From GCA-2748575 sp965222725 (GTDB lineage: Bacteria; Pseudomonadota; Gammaproteobacteria; Pseudomonadales; Ketobacteraceae): a stretch of DNA of 64,000 bases. Numbering within the stretch: the stretch's first letter is position 1; each line of letters begins with the position of its first letter. The notes beneath the pieces are model-generated. The model saw only the letters and a list, made by a program, of their open reading frames with translations, searched no databases and had not been told where the DNA came from. Below are positions 16,592 to 27,500 of the stretch, piece after piece. The DNA lies in contig OZ244969.1 of assembly GCA_965222725.1 (NCBI GenBank), forward strand, positions 4,774,001 to 4,838,000, in the 5' to 3' direction. The position numbers and the translations under genes are program-made.

Positions 16592-18478
16592 CTAGAACGG
16601 CCCCTGTATCCGGGTTTCTGTCAGGTTGTTCAGCTGAGTGAATTCTTTTTCCTTCCAGTCCCAGAACAACACCACATGATCCGGGCCGAACAAGGGCTTT
16701 TTGAACCTGAACCTGATGCTGGTGGGGTCACCTGACTCATTGACTGCCAACACCTCAATATCTGCCGCGTCGGTTGAATGATTGCCAAGGTAAGCGGGCT
16801 CCCGGTGATTGGAAACAAAAAAGCGATCTGCCCTGATGGCGAGATACACCAAATGACTCTGCGGAGCCCCCGCAGGAAAATTGCTTTCGGTATTTTCTAT
16901 GAGAAAGCCGTCTTCATTTTCCAGCAGAATAGTTCGGTCATTGAGCATACGGGCGGTAAAACCGGTATAGCCGGGTACCAGGCTGACCATGTTGGCGGGC
17001 ATGGTCAGATCAAAATAATTGGCCTTCAGCGGCATATAGGTCTGATCAAACAGCACCGGCGGATTGATCAGCACCAGCGTCTGATCTGCGCTCACGTTGT
17101 CGAGAATATCGGTGTGTACATTAAAAGGCGTTTTGTCGCCGGACACCGAAGAAACGATTTTTGTGCCCCATACGGCTGAAGTGCCCAGCATAATGGCCAC
17201 CAGTAAAATTCCGCTCCAGACGTAGGCAATACCCCGGTACCATTTGGGTTTACTATCAAACCACTCCGCATCGTTGCGGATACCGGCAAACCAGAGCCCC
17301 AGTATCAGGCTCATACCAATACCAAAAATAAACATCAGCCGGCCACCGGATACAATGGTGGCGCAGGCCGGCGGCAAGGCAATCACGGCCGCAAATAAAC
17401 CGAAAGTCGCCAGCCGGTTTCTGATCAGCAACGGGCTGAAAATCACAGCACCAATCACCAATACCATCAGGCTGATGACTGCCTGATTAATTTCCACGTC
17501 AGGCGCCATCAGCATACTCAGCGAAGGCACCCGTACCAGTTGCTCGTAAAGCATGATGGGGCCGTTCAGCAGCAATGTCTGGACAAAGTTCGCGGTATCC
17601 TTGATAGGGTCAACGTAAAAGCCACTGTGCAGGGCGCCATAACCCAGTGCGTTATACAGAATCCGCCAGCCGGCAATCACGGCAACAAAAGCCAGCAGCA
17701 CAGCGAGGCGTTTCGGGATGCTGCGGGAGTCCAGCACCAGTAAAAATGCCATCACCACCCCAAGGAACGAAATACCCGCCTCTGCCGACAGCAGGGCCAA
17801 CAGAAAGGTAAAAAGAGAAAGCAGCAAATAACCGGGCTTGTTATTGTGGGCAAACTGGGTCAGCGCCATCATGCTCAGCAGGCCAAAAGCTGTGGCAATC
17901 AGAATATTGCGATTGGCCAGCCAGGCAATGGCATGTACATGGCTGGCATCCAGCACATAAAAGAGCATCACCAGCCACAAAGCCAGCCGGTTCACACCCA
18001 GCTGTAGCAACCAGGCTCCCAGCAGCAACCCCACCAGCACATACCAGATCAGAGAATGCAGGTGCATTAATTCGGTGTTGTCCGGCCAGAGCTGATAGTC
18101 AATCCAGTGGGTAACGGCTGCCACCGGACGCCAGAAACTGACTTTCAGCTCATCGTCTGTCCACCAGGGAATGTTACCGTAGGATTTGAGTTTTGATACC
18201 AGCTCGTTGTCTTCAGTAAAAAACGAAAACAGTTCGGCGGTGGCGGTGGGTAAATCGTAAGCAGGCTGCTGATAGCCGGGGAATGAAGGCTCACCGGTGA
18301 GCAAGGCGCGATGCATGTAATCATCACGCATGAAACCGGAATTTACCGTAAAAACCAGTAGCAGAAACCCGATCAGGACAGGCGCCCAGACTGCAGGTTT
18401 ACGGCATGCAACAATAATCTGACGGGTTATGGAAACAGAAGCCCCTGCCACTGGCAGGGGCACATCTCGATCATTCAA
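16592..18478 (-). CDS. GT-C-type membrane glycosyltransferase-like protein
   Basis: A 628-residue integral membrane protein with about 11-12 hydrophobic segments and a C-terminal soluble domain of about 170 residues. After the first membrane helix comes an acidic pair in FMRDDYMHRALL, where GT-C enzymes carry catalytic aspartates. Later come LMHLHSLIWYVLVG and ASHVHAIAWLANRNILIATAFG, the pattern of TMTC/PMT-like glycosyltransferases that use polyprenyl-phosphate sugars on the outer face of the inner membrane. It starts 25 bases after the preceding NRPS stop, so it is almost certainly co-transcribed. The TTG start has AGGA 7 bases upstream. GT-C mannosyltransferases occur in some lipopeptide and glycopeptide clusters (ramoplanin, mannopeptimycin), so glycosylation of the product is a reasonable inference; sugar and acceptor are unknown. 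Confidence 0.8.
   Translation of the reverse strand: MNDRDVPLPVAGASVSITRQIIVACRKPAVWAPVLIGFLLLVFTVNSGFMRDDYMHRALLTGEPSFPGYQQPAYDLPTATAELFSFFTEDNELVSKLKSYGNIPWWTDDELKVSFWRPVAAVTHWIDYQLWPDNTELMHLHSLIWYVLVGLLLGAWLLQLGVNRLALWLVMLFYVLDASHVHAIAWLANRNILIATAFGLLSMMALTQFAHNNKPGYLLLSLFTFLLALLSAEAGISFLGVVMAFLLVLDSRSIPKRLAVLLAFVAVIAGWRILYNALGYGALHSGFYVDPIKDTANFVQTLLLNGPIMLYEQLVRVPSLSMLMAPDVEINQAVISLMVLVIGAVIFSPLLIRNRLATFGLFAAVIALPPACATIVSGGRLMFIFGIGMSLILGLWFAGIRNDAEWFDSKPKWYRGIAYVWSGILLVAIMLGTSAVWGTKIVSSVSGDKTPFNVHTDILDNVSADQTLVLINPPVLFDQTYMPLKANYFDLTMPANMVSLVPGYTGFTARMLNDRTILLENEDGFLIENTESNFPAGAPQSHLVYLAIRADRFFVSNHREPAYLGNHSTDAADIEVLAVNESGDPTSIRFRFKKPLFGPDHVVLFWDWKEKEFTQLNNLTETRIQGPF
18441..18461. promoter_or_regulatory. 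Perfect 10-bp inverted repeat inside the start of the GT-C gene
   Basis: GCCCCTGCCA and TGGCAGGGGC flank a single C at 18441-18461, about 20 bases inside the GT-C reading frame. Folded in mRNA this would form a very stable GC-rich hairpin next to the TTG initiation site. It could lower translation of the gene relative to the NRPS genes or mark an RNA processing point. Confidence 0.4.
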
Positions 18479-18503
18479 ACTGTCATCCTGAACTGCATTC
18501 TAA

Positions 18504-21500
18504 TTATAAAAAGCCTTCGATACGCCCTGAATCCTCTCCCTCTGCTGTTTCTTCCCTGGCTTTTTCTGCTGATTCAGATGCCCACATCAACGTTTGCAGG
18601 TATTCTGCAATATCTGCCACTGTATGTAACTCGAATAATGCCCGTAATGGGATCTCTACATCAAATTCGTTGCGGAATTTGGAAACCGCCCGGGCAGCGA
18701 GCAATGAATGCCCACCCAAATCGAAGAAATTATCGTAAACCCCCACTTTTTCAATGCCCAATACATCGCTCCAGATACCGGCAAGACGTTCTTCCACATC
18801 ATTGCGTGGGGCAACGTATTCAACTGCCGGTTTGTTTTCCGGCGATGGCAGAGCCTTGCGATCCACCTTGCCATTGGGTGTGAGTGGCCATGCATCCAGC
18901 GGAATAATAATGGCGGGCAACATATAATCCGGCAGATAAGCCCTGAGTTTGTTGCGCAGCGTAGTTTCATCGATTGTTTCTGCGGCTGATTCAGTCACCA
19001 CGTAACTCACCAGACGATCATCCACGACCAGCGTCAGGCTGTCATGAATGCCTTCCTGTTTTCGTAACGCTGATTCAATTTCACCCAGTTCGATACGCAG
19101 GCCACGCAATTTGACCTGAAAATCCTTGCGCCCCATGTATTCGATATTACCGTCCGGCCAATAGCGCACCAGGTCACCGGTACGGTACCAGCGCTGGTCG
19201 GCATCACAATCACTGAAGGGATTGTCGCCAAACACTTCGGCCGTTAAATCGTCTTTGTTCAGATAACCGGCACCAACGCCCTGCCCGGCAATACAGAGTT
19301 CGCCTACCACACCTTCCGGCACCAGTTTGTTCAGCTTGTCGGTAATATAAAGCCGGGTATTCTGAATGGGCTTGCCGATAGGCAACAGGGTTTCATCCAC
19401 TGACTGCAACTGATAGGCAGCCACCACGTCGGTGCATTCAGTGGGGCCGTAGCTGTTCACCAGCCGACAGTCGCTGGCACTTAACCAGTCTTTTAAAGAC
19501 TCGACACGAATGGGCTCGCCCCCCAGCACCAGATAGCGCATGGATGCAAACGGATAACCGGTATGGGAGGTTCTTTCCGCCACGGGATAAAACGCACTGG
19601 GTGCGCAGTTCACCAGAGTGACCTGCTTTTCATGGATGGTATCGGCGATAACTTCCATATCGTAGTGTTCCATTTCCGGAATCACGATACGGGCACCGGA
19701 CACCAATGGCGCAAACAGGTTTTTCTGGGTCAGGTCAAAACCGAATGCACTTACCAGCAGGCATTTGTCATTTGCGCCCAGCTCCAGCTGTTGCTGATAC
19801 CAGGCCAACAGATTGGATTCACCTTTATGATAAACCGCAGCCCCTTTCGGCTGCCCGGTGGAGCCGGAAGTATAGATGATGTAGATCAGATCCTCCGCTC
19901 CCGGCAATGTGGCCGGCTGCGCTGTGCTCAAACCTTCAAGCGAAGTCTCATCCAGGCAAATCACGGCAGTGCCCTGCAGATTAACATTATCATTCTGCAA
20001 TCGATCCGCCACACAACGCTGGGTAAGCAGCACCGGGGCCTGGCTGTCTTCAATCATGTAAGCCAGACGTTCACCGGGATAATTGGAATCCATCGGCACG
20101 TAGGCAGCACCGGCTTTCAGTACACCCAATACCGAACTGAGCATATCCACCGAACGATCAAGGCATACGCCCACCCGGCTACCCGGGTTCACATCGTTGC
20201 TTGCCAGCAAGGCGGCTAACTGGTTGGATTTTTCATCCAGCACCCGATAGGTAACCTGCATATTGCCCATTTCCACCGCCACGGCATCCGGCGTTAACTG
20301 GGCCTGAGCAATGAACTGATCCACGACTGTTTTTTCCGGCGCGGGCAGATTCAGCGTGTTATTCCAGTCGGTAAGCTGCTTTTGCTTTTCATCCGGCAGC
20401 ACGTACTCAAGCTCGGATATGGAGCTGCGGCCATTCACAATCTGTTCGGAAATATGATTCACACGCTCAACAAAGCGCAGATCAGCAAAATTATCGGACA
20501 GATAAATAAAGACCAGTTCAATCCAGCCGCTTTGTTCGTGTACTACAAACTGAATGGGGCCATCCTGCACCTGCGGGCAGGGTGTGGTAATGATCGGCGA
20601 GCCATGCAATTGCAGATTGGGAATAAAGTTGTAGTAGTTGAACATGAAGTGCAACCTGCCCTGGGGCAGAATACGGCGTTGCTGTAACAGGGAAATATCG
20701 GCCAGTTTTCGCAGGCTGCGTTTGTAGTTTTTAATGTAGTCAAACAGGTCTTCTACATTGCTGCTGTCTTCCAGCAGGCTTTGCGGAAAGATCACCGGCA
20801 ACAGCTGGAAATAGTTACCGAAAGTCATTTTGTGTTTGCCGCCACGGCCTGCAAGCACTTCGGTCATGTAAAAGTCTGACTCGCCACGGCAATACACATT
20901 AATCAGCATGCCATAGATGGCTTTGAAATAAAGCGAAGGATGTACGCCCAGCTCCTCACAGTAGGCACGAACCTTCTGCCAGTGTTCGTCGCTCACCCGC
21001 AGGCGCTTCTCAATCCGCTCAGATACTTTCGCCTGCTCTTCGCACTGGGGCGGGATGGAAAAATCCAGTGCTTCCAGATTTTTACTGATGTTCTTCCAGT
21101 AAGCCAGAGTCTCCGGCTTATCCATACGCACGCGGTTTTCCTGAATGTGATTGAAAAATACCGGCGGAATAACCGGCGGTTCCATCCCGGCACGAATGGC
21201 ATCGGCCACCTGGGTATTACAGAAGCCATGCAAGGCCATACCCACACCATCGGCCACCAGGTGATTCATGCGGAAGCACAGCATGTGCCGGCCGGCATTG
21301 AGCTTATATACCCGGTATTCGGTCAGCTCATCCTTGGTGACATCGTAAGGGCGCCACACCCACTCTTCCGCAATTTGCTGGGCCTCTACCGTGGAAAGCT
21401 CCTGATCCGACAGATCAATAAAATCCATCTCCAGGGTTTTCTGTTTACGAATGCAGTGATAAGCCACATCCGTATAGGGAAGATCAGCCTCAAGAATAAA

Positions 21501-24500
21501 ACAGCGCAATAACGGCTGATCATCAATCAGCTTCTGGGCCGCCTGCTTCCAGATATCAAAATCAAACTCACCATCGGTAATCAGGTGATACCCCATGCTG
21601 TTCTTGAGGCTTTCCGGTTCCAGCAAGGCATCCAGATACTGGTCACGCTGCATGGGTGACAACGGGAACAGTTCGAATTCTTCCGGGTCCACGTTCAGTG
21701 CTTCGTAAAGCTCTTTTTCATCCAGCACATCGATGTTATCGATAAAGGCTTCCGGCTCTGCCAGCATCTGGTCCAGAATCCGGTTGAAGTGCGTCATCAT
21801 ACGCTCGACGGTGGATGCCTTGAACAGGTCGGTATTATATTCCACCACCCCGCCAATATTGGCATTGCTTTCCTGGAGAATCAGGGAGAACTCGTACTTT
21901 GCAGTCTTCTGCTCACGGAATACCGGTGTCAGAGACAAACCGGCAAATTCGGCCCCCACCTGTTCCTGTGGTGTGTTTTGCAGGGCAAAACCTACCTGTG
22001 CACCCGGTGCATGTTCTGCAGAACGGTTCAGTTTCAGCGTGTCCGCCAAAACATCCGCCGGCATGTCCTGATGAGCATAGGCACCCAGCGCCGCTTCTTT
22101 TACCCGTTGTAAATAGTCGGTAACTTTCGGATTGCCATCCAGTTTGGTACGAATAACCAGGCCATTAATGAAAAAGCCAATGAGGTTTTCAATCTCCGCC
22201 CGGTTGCGCCCGGCAATGGGAATCCCTACGCAGACATCGTCCTGGCTGCAATAGCGGCCCAGTAATACCTGGTAGGCCCCCATCAGCACCATAAAAGGTG
22301 TTACATCGTGTTCATCACAGAACCGGTTAATGGTCTGGGTGCGCTCTTCTCCCAGTGACAACGCAAAATGCGCACCGTTAAAGCTTTGCTGTTTCGGGCG
22401 GGGGAAGTCCGTCGGCAGGCGCAGCACTTCAGGCGCATCCTGCAGGGTTTCCAGCCAGTAGTTTTTCAGGCGCGCCAGGACTTCGCCCTGCAACCAGTTC
22501 CGCTGCCATACGGCAAAATCGCGGTACTGAATGTCCAGCGGCTGCAATGGCGATGGTTGGCCACTGAGGTAGGCCTGATACAGCGCCGTCAGCTCCTGAA
22601 TAAAAACACTGATAGACCAGCCATCGGACACAATGTGATGCATGTTAATCAGCAACACATAATCATCGGCGGCAGCTTTCAACAACACGGTAGAAATCAG
22701 CAGATCCTTTTCCAGATCAAACACCTTGTTGGCATCAATATCCACCTGCTGGTTAATGGCAGCATCAACATCCGGTGCATCGGAAATATCTACGATCCGC
22801 GATTGCCAGTCAGTCACATCACGAATAATCAGTGTGGGCTCACCGTCAACAGACCCGAAGTTGGTGCGCAGCACTTCATGGCGCTGCACGATTTCCGCCA
22901 GCGCCTTGTCCAGCACCTTGATATTCAATGGTCCGCGGATTCGCATGGCCGCGGGCATATTGTATTCGGCACTGCCCTGGTTCAGCTGATCAATAAACCA
23001 CAAGCGGTGCTGGGCAAACGACAGTACATTACTTTCGGCATCGTCGCAGGGTTCAATGGGAGGCGCTTCATCCACCAGGCCGGCGTCGGATGCACGGCCA
23101 ATTTTCTGCAACAGCTGCTCTATGGTGGGCCCTTCAAACAAGGCACGTACAGACAACTCGACACCAAACTGCTGCCGGATCCGGGAAACCACCTGCGTCG
23201 CCAGCAGGGAATGACCACCAATGCTGAAGAAATCGGATTTAACGCCCACCTTGTCGAGCTTGAGCACCTGGCACCAGATATCGGCAATCTGTTGTTCGCT
23301 CTGGTTGCGGGGCGCCACAAAATCATCACCCTCTTCTGCTGCGGAAGGCTCGGGCAAGGCTTTGCGATCCACTTTGCCGTTAGGTGTCAACGGCCAGGCA
23401 GCCAGTTCCATAATGGCGGCCGGTACCATAAAGGCCGGTAATTGTTGCTGCAGCTTCTGCTTGAGTGCCGATATATCAACAGACTTCGATGTCACCACAT
23501 AGGACACCAGCAGATCGTTATGCACCAGCGTCAGGCTGTCGGCAATGCCGCTGTCGGCCTTGATCAGTGCGTCAATCTCACCAGGCTCAATCCGCAGGCC
23601 GCGGAGTTTTACCTGAAAGTCTTTGCGGCCATGATAAATCAGCGCCCCATGACGATCGTAGTGAACCAGATCACCCGTGCGGTACCAGCGGCCTTCGCCA
23701 TAAGGGTTGGCTGCAAACACTGCCGTATTGAGTTCAGCCTGATTCAGATAGCCGGAGCCCACGCCCATACCAGCCACGCAGAGTTCGCCCATGGCGCCTT
23801 CCGGCATCAGCTGGCCGCGTTTGTTCACCACATACAACTGGGTATTCGGGACGGGCCTGCCAATAGGCAGCACCGCGTTCTGTGCCAATTCATTCACTTT
23901 CCAGGCAGACACCACATCGGTACATTCGGTGGGGCCATAGCTGTTGGTAATGGCACAACGGGATTCAGCGTGCGCCAGCCATTCACTGAGTGATTCGGAA
24001 CGAATGGGCTCACCGCCCAGTACCAGATGGCGCAGCGAACTGAACGGATAACCACTGTGCTCTGTCAGGGCGGCAACGGGATAAAAGGCACTGGGAGCAC
24101 AGTTCACCACGGTGATATTTTCCGCGGCAATGGTAGCTGCGATTATCTCGGGATCGTATTCGCCGTCCTGTGTCAGCACCAGAGTGCCGCCACTGATCAA
24201 GGGCGCGAAAAAGTTTTTCTGGGTCAGATCAAAACCGATAGCACTGATCAGCAAAAACCTGTCCTGAGCCCCGGCATCAAGATGGTTCACATACCAGTTC
24301 AGCAGGTTCATTTCACCGCGATGATAGACACCGGCACCTTTCGGCTTGCCAGTGGAACCGGACGTGTAGATCACATAAATCGGGTCATCACCGGTAACCT
24401 GCACATCGGGGCTGGTGGATGGCAGCGATGCAATGTCAGTCGCTACCTGCTGACGCAGACAGGTTTTGGCATAGGGAATCTGGCGCCCTTCTTCATTCAG

Positions 24501-27500
24501 CCGGTCAAGCACACATTGCTCGGTAACCAGTAATTTGGCTTCACTGTCCTGCACAATGTAAGCAATACGGTCGCCAGGATAGGCAGGGTCCACCGGTACA
24601 TAGGCGGCGCCGGCTTTAAGAGCGCCCAGTATCAACAGGGGCAATTCCAGGGAACGGTCTACCGCAATAGCCACCCGATCCCCTTTGTGAATACCCTGTT
24701 CAGCAAGCCAGTGGGCGAACCGGGAACTGGCGTTGTCCAATTCCTGATAACTGCAGGTTGTTTCCAGGTATTTAACGGCAACTGCCTGGGGCTGCTGCTC
24801 CACCGTTTTGCGGAATGCATCCAGCAAAGTGCCCTGCGGTAACCCCAGGGTTTCACCCTGCCAGTCAGTTAACTGATGCTGTTTCTCGTGAGGCAACAAC
24901 CATTCCAGGGCTGCCAGTTCACTGGCCCCCACAATAATCTGGTTGAGCACATTTTCAATACGCTCCAGCAAACCAAAGCCCTGGAATTCCTTTTCGTAAT
25001 AACTCAGCCGCAATGTGAACACTTCTTCGCCCGGGCTGATCAACAGTTTTACGGTACCAGGGTTGTCAGGCTGGATAGCGGTAGTAAAGCAATGGTGATC
25101 TGCTTTTAAAAAGCCTTTGGAGGCTTCCGGCGGCCGGTAGTTGAACTGAAACTCCAGACCTTCGCGACTGATCAGGCGACTGCGCCCGCTGAACGACAGA
25201 TGAATGTGGTCATGGAGCTGTTTCCGCCAGTTACGGTGTTCATTCAGCACATCGGCAATAGCACCATCTGCATCGCAGGTTTCGCCACGGAACAGCGCCG
25301 GTGTAAATTCAAAATAACAGCCGGTGTTACCGGCATCCGCTTCTCCCCGGCCACCCACGGCTTCGATCAGGGCGATATCGTCTGCCTGGTAATAACAGCG
25401 CCGCAACCCCATAGCATAGGTTGCACGCAGCAACGCCGCCAGAGAAACACCCTGAGCCTGACACCAGGATTCCAGCTGCTCTCGTTTTGCGCGATCAAGC
25501 CGGAGTTCATTAACCACCAGGCCGCCTGCTTGCCGCGCCCGCACACCCAGGGGTTCCACCTGCGCCAGCTGCTTCTGCCAGAAGGAAAACATATCGGAGG
25601 AGTCACTGATATGGCGGCGACGGGTAACAAAGTATTCATAGGACGCCACGGACTGCGATGCCACGGATTCCCCGAAATAACAGTCCAGCACATCCTGCAC
25701 GCGAATAAATTCAGAGCTGCCATCGGTGACGGCATGGTGACTACTGGCCACACCCAGATAACGGCTGTCGCTGATTTTCACCAGCCAGTGTTTGACCAGT
25801 TGGCCGCCCAATACATTCCAGGGGCGCAGCACCAGTTTGCGACACCAGGCAGCAATGGAATCCTCATCATGAATATCCACACCCGCTTCTTTTTGCAGGT
25901 CGATCAACTCGAATTCCGGCTCAATCGTGCGGCGGATTCCCTGATAGATGGGTTCCAGCCAGGGCAGCATGGATTCAATAAACACTACCCGTTGACTGGG
26001 CCTGCTGGCAGCCACCTGATTCAGTGATTCCTGCCAGCGGTCCGGGTCCACAGCAAAAGGTAGTTCAGTCACATAACCGATGGTATTACGGCAGCTGTCC
26101 GGATCATGAACGCTGTCCAGTACAAAATCCCGTTGCAGAGGTGTCAGCGGCATAACCGCTTCAATATCTTCCGGCAGCTTCAGCAAGGATTTGAGTTGAT
26201 CACGCTCTTCCAGCTCAATGGCGTTGACCGGTGTATCCGGGCTGCTGACAAAGGTCCGCAGCACCCGGCTGAAATGGCGATAAAAAGCGTCCATGGTGTC
26301 GGCATCGAACAAGTCCGTGTTGTATTCGATCACCCCGGTGAGACTGTCGCCATTATCCAGCAACATCATGGTGATATCCTGGCGGGCCACCACCAGATCC
26401 ACCGGCATGGCTTCAATCTCCAGGCCGCCAATGACCTGATGTTTCTTCAGTTCCTTGCCGCTGCTGTAGGAAAAGGCCACCTGATACAAAGGTGAAAAGG
26501 CCAGGTTCCGGGGAACATTCAGCGCCTCCACAATGGTTTCCAGGGGCACATCCTGATGGGCCTGTGCACTCAGCACCTGCTCGCGAATCTGGGCCACAAA
26601 TTCCTTAACGGTAGGATTATTCTCTTGCTGAGAACGAATCACCAGGGTGTTAACAAAAAAGCCGATCAGGTTTTCCACCTGGCTCTGATTACGACCTGCC
26701 ACCGGCATGCCCACGCACAGATCCTGCTGGCCGGACCATTTGCTTAACACCACCTTGTACACCGACAACAGCAGCACATACAAAGTCACATCCAGCTCGC
26801 GGGCCAGCTGGCGCAGTTTGGCCAGCACATCACCGGTAAACTCCACCTGAAGGTTGGAGCCGTTATTGGTTTTTACCGCGGGGCGCGGACGGTCAAAAGG
26901 CAACACCAGTTCTTCCGGTGCATTAGCTAACTGCTTCTTCCAGTAATTCAGCTGGGTATCCAGCAAATCATCTGTCAGCCAGTTACGTTGCCACTGGGCA
27001 AAGTCAGTGTACTGAATGGAAAGTGGTTCGAGCGGACTGGGCTCCCCCATGCGGGCGGCACCATAAAGCGCAGCGATTTCCTTGACGAAAACCTCCATGG
27101 ACCAGCCATCGGAAATGATATGGTGCATCACCACAATCAGACCGTGACGGTTATCATCCATTTTCAGCAAACGGGCACGAAGCAATGGCCCTTTGGTCAG
27201 ATCAAATGCCTGCTCGATATCATCCTGAGCAATTTCCTTGGCTTTGGCATAGCGCTCTTCTGTGTCCAGCTCCGTCAGATCCTGGAACGGTAAACTGAAA
27301 CCGCTGGCCTCCTGAATAATCTGTACCGGCTCCTCCCCTTTGGTGCTGAAAATGGTGCGCAGGGATTCGTGGCGAACAATCAGTTGCTCAAAAGCAGAAC
27401 GCAGCGCTTCGCGATCCAGCATGCCATTCAGAAAAAGCGCCGAAGGAATATGGAAGGTGCTGTTGGCCGGCATAAGCTGGTCGATAAACCACATACGCCG

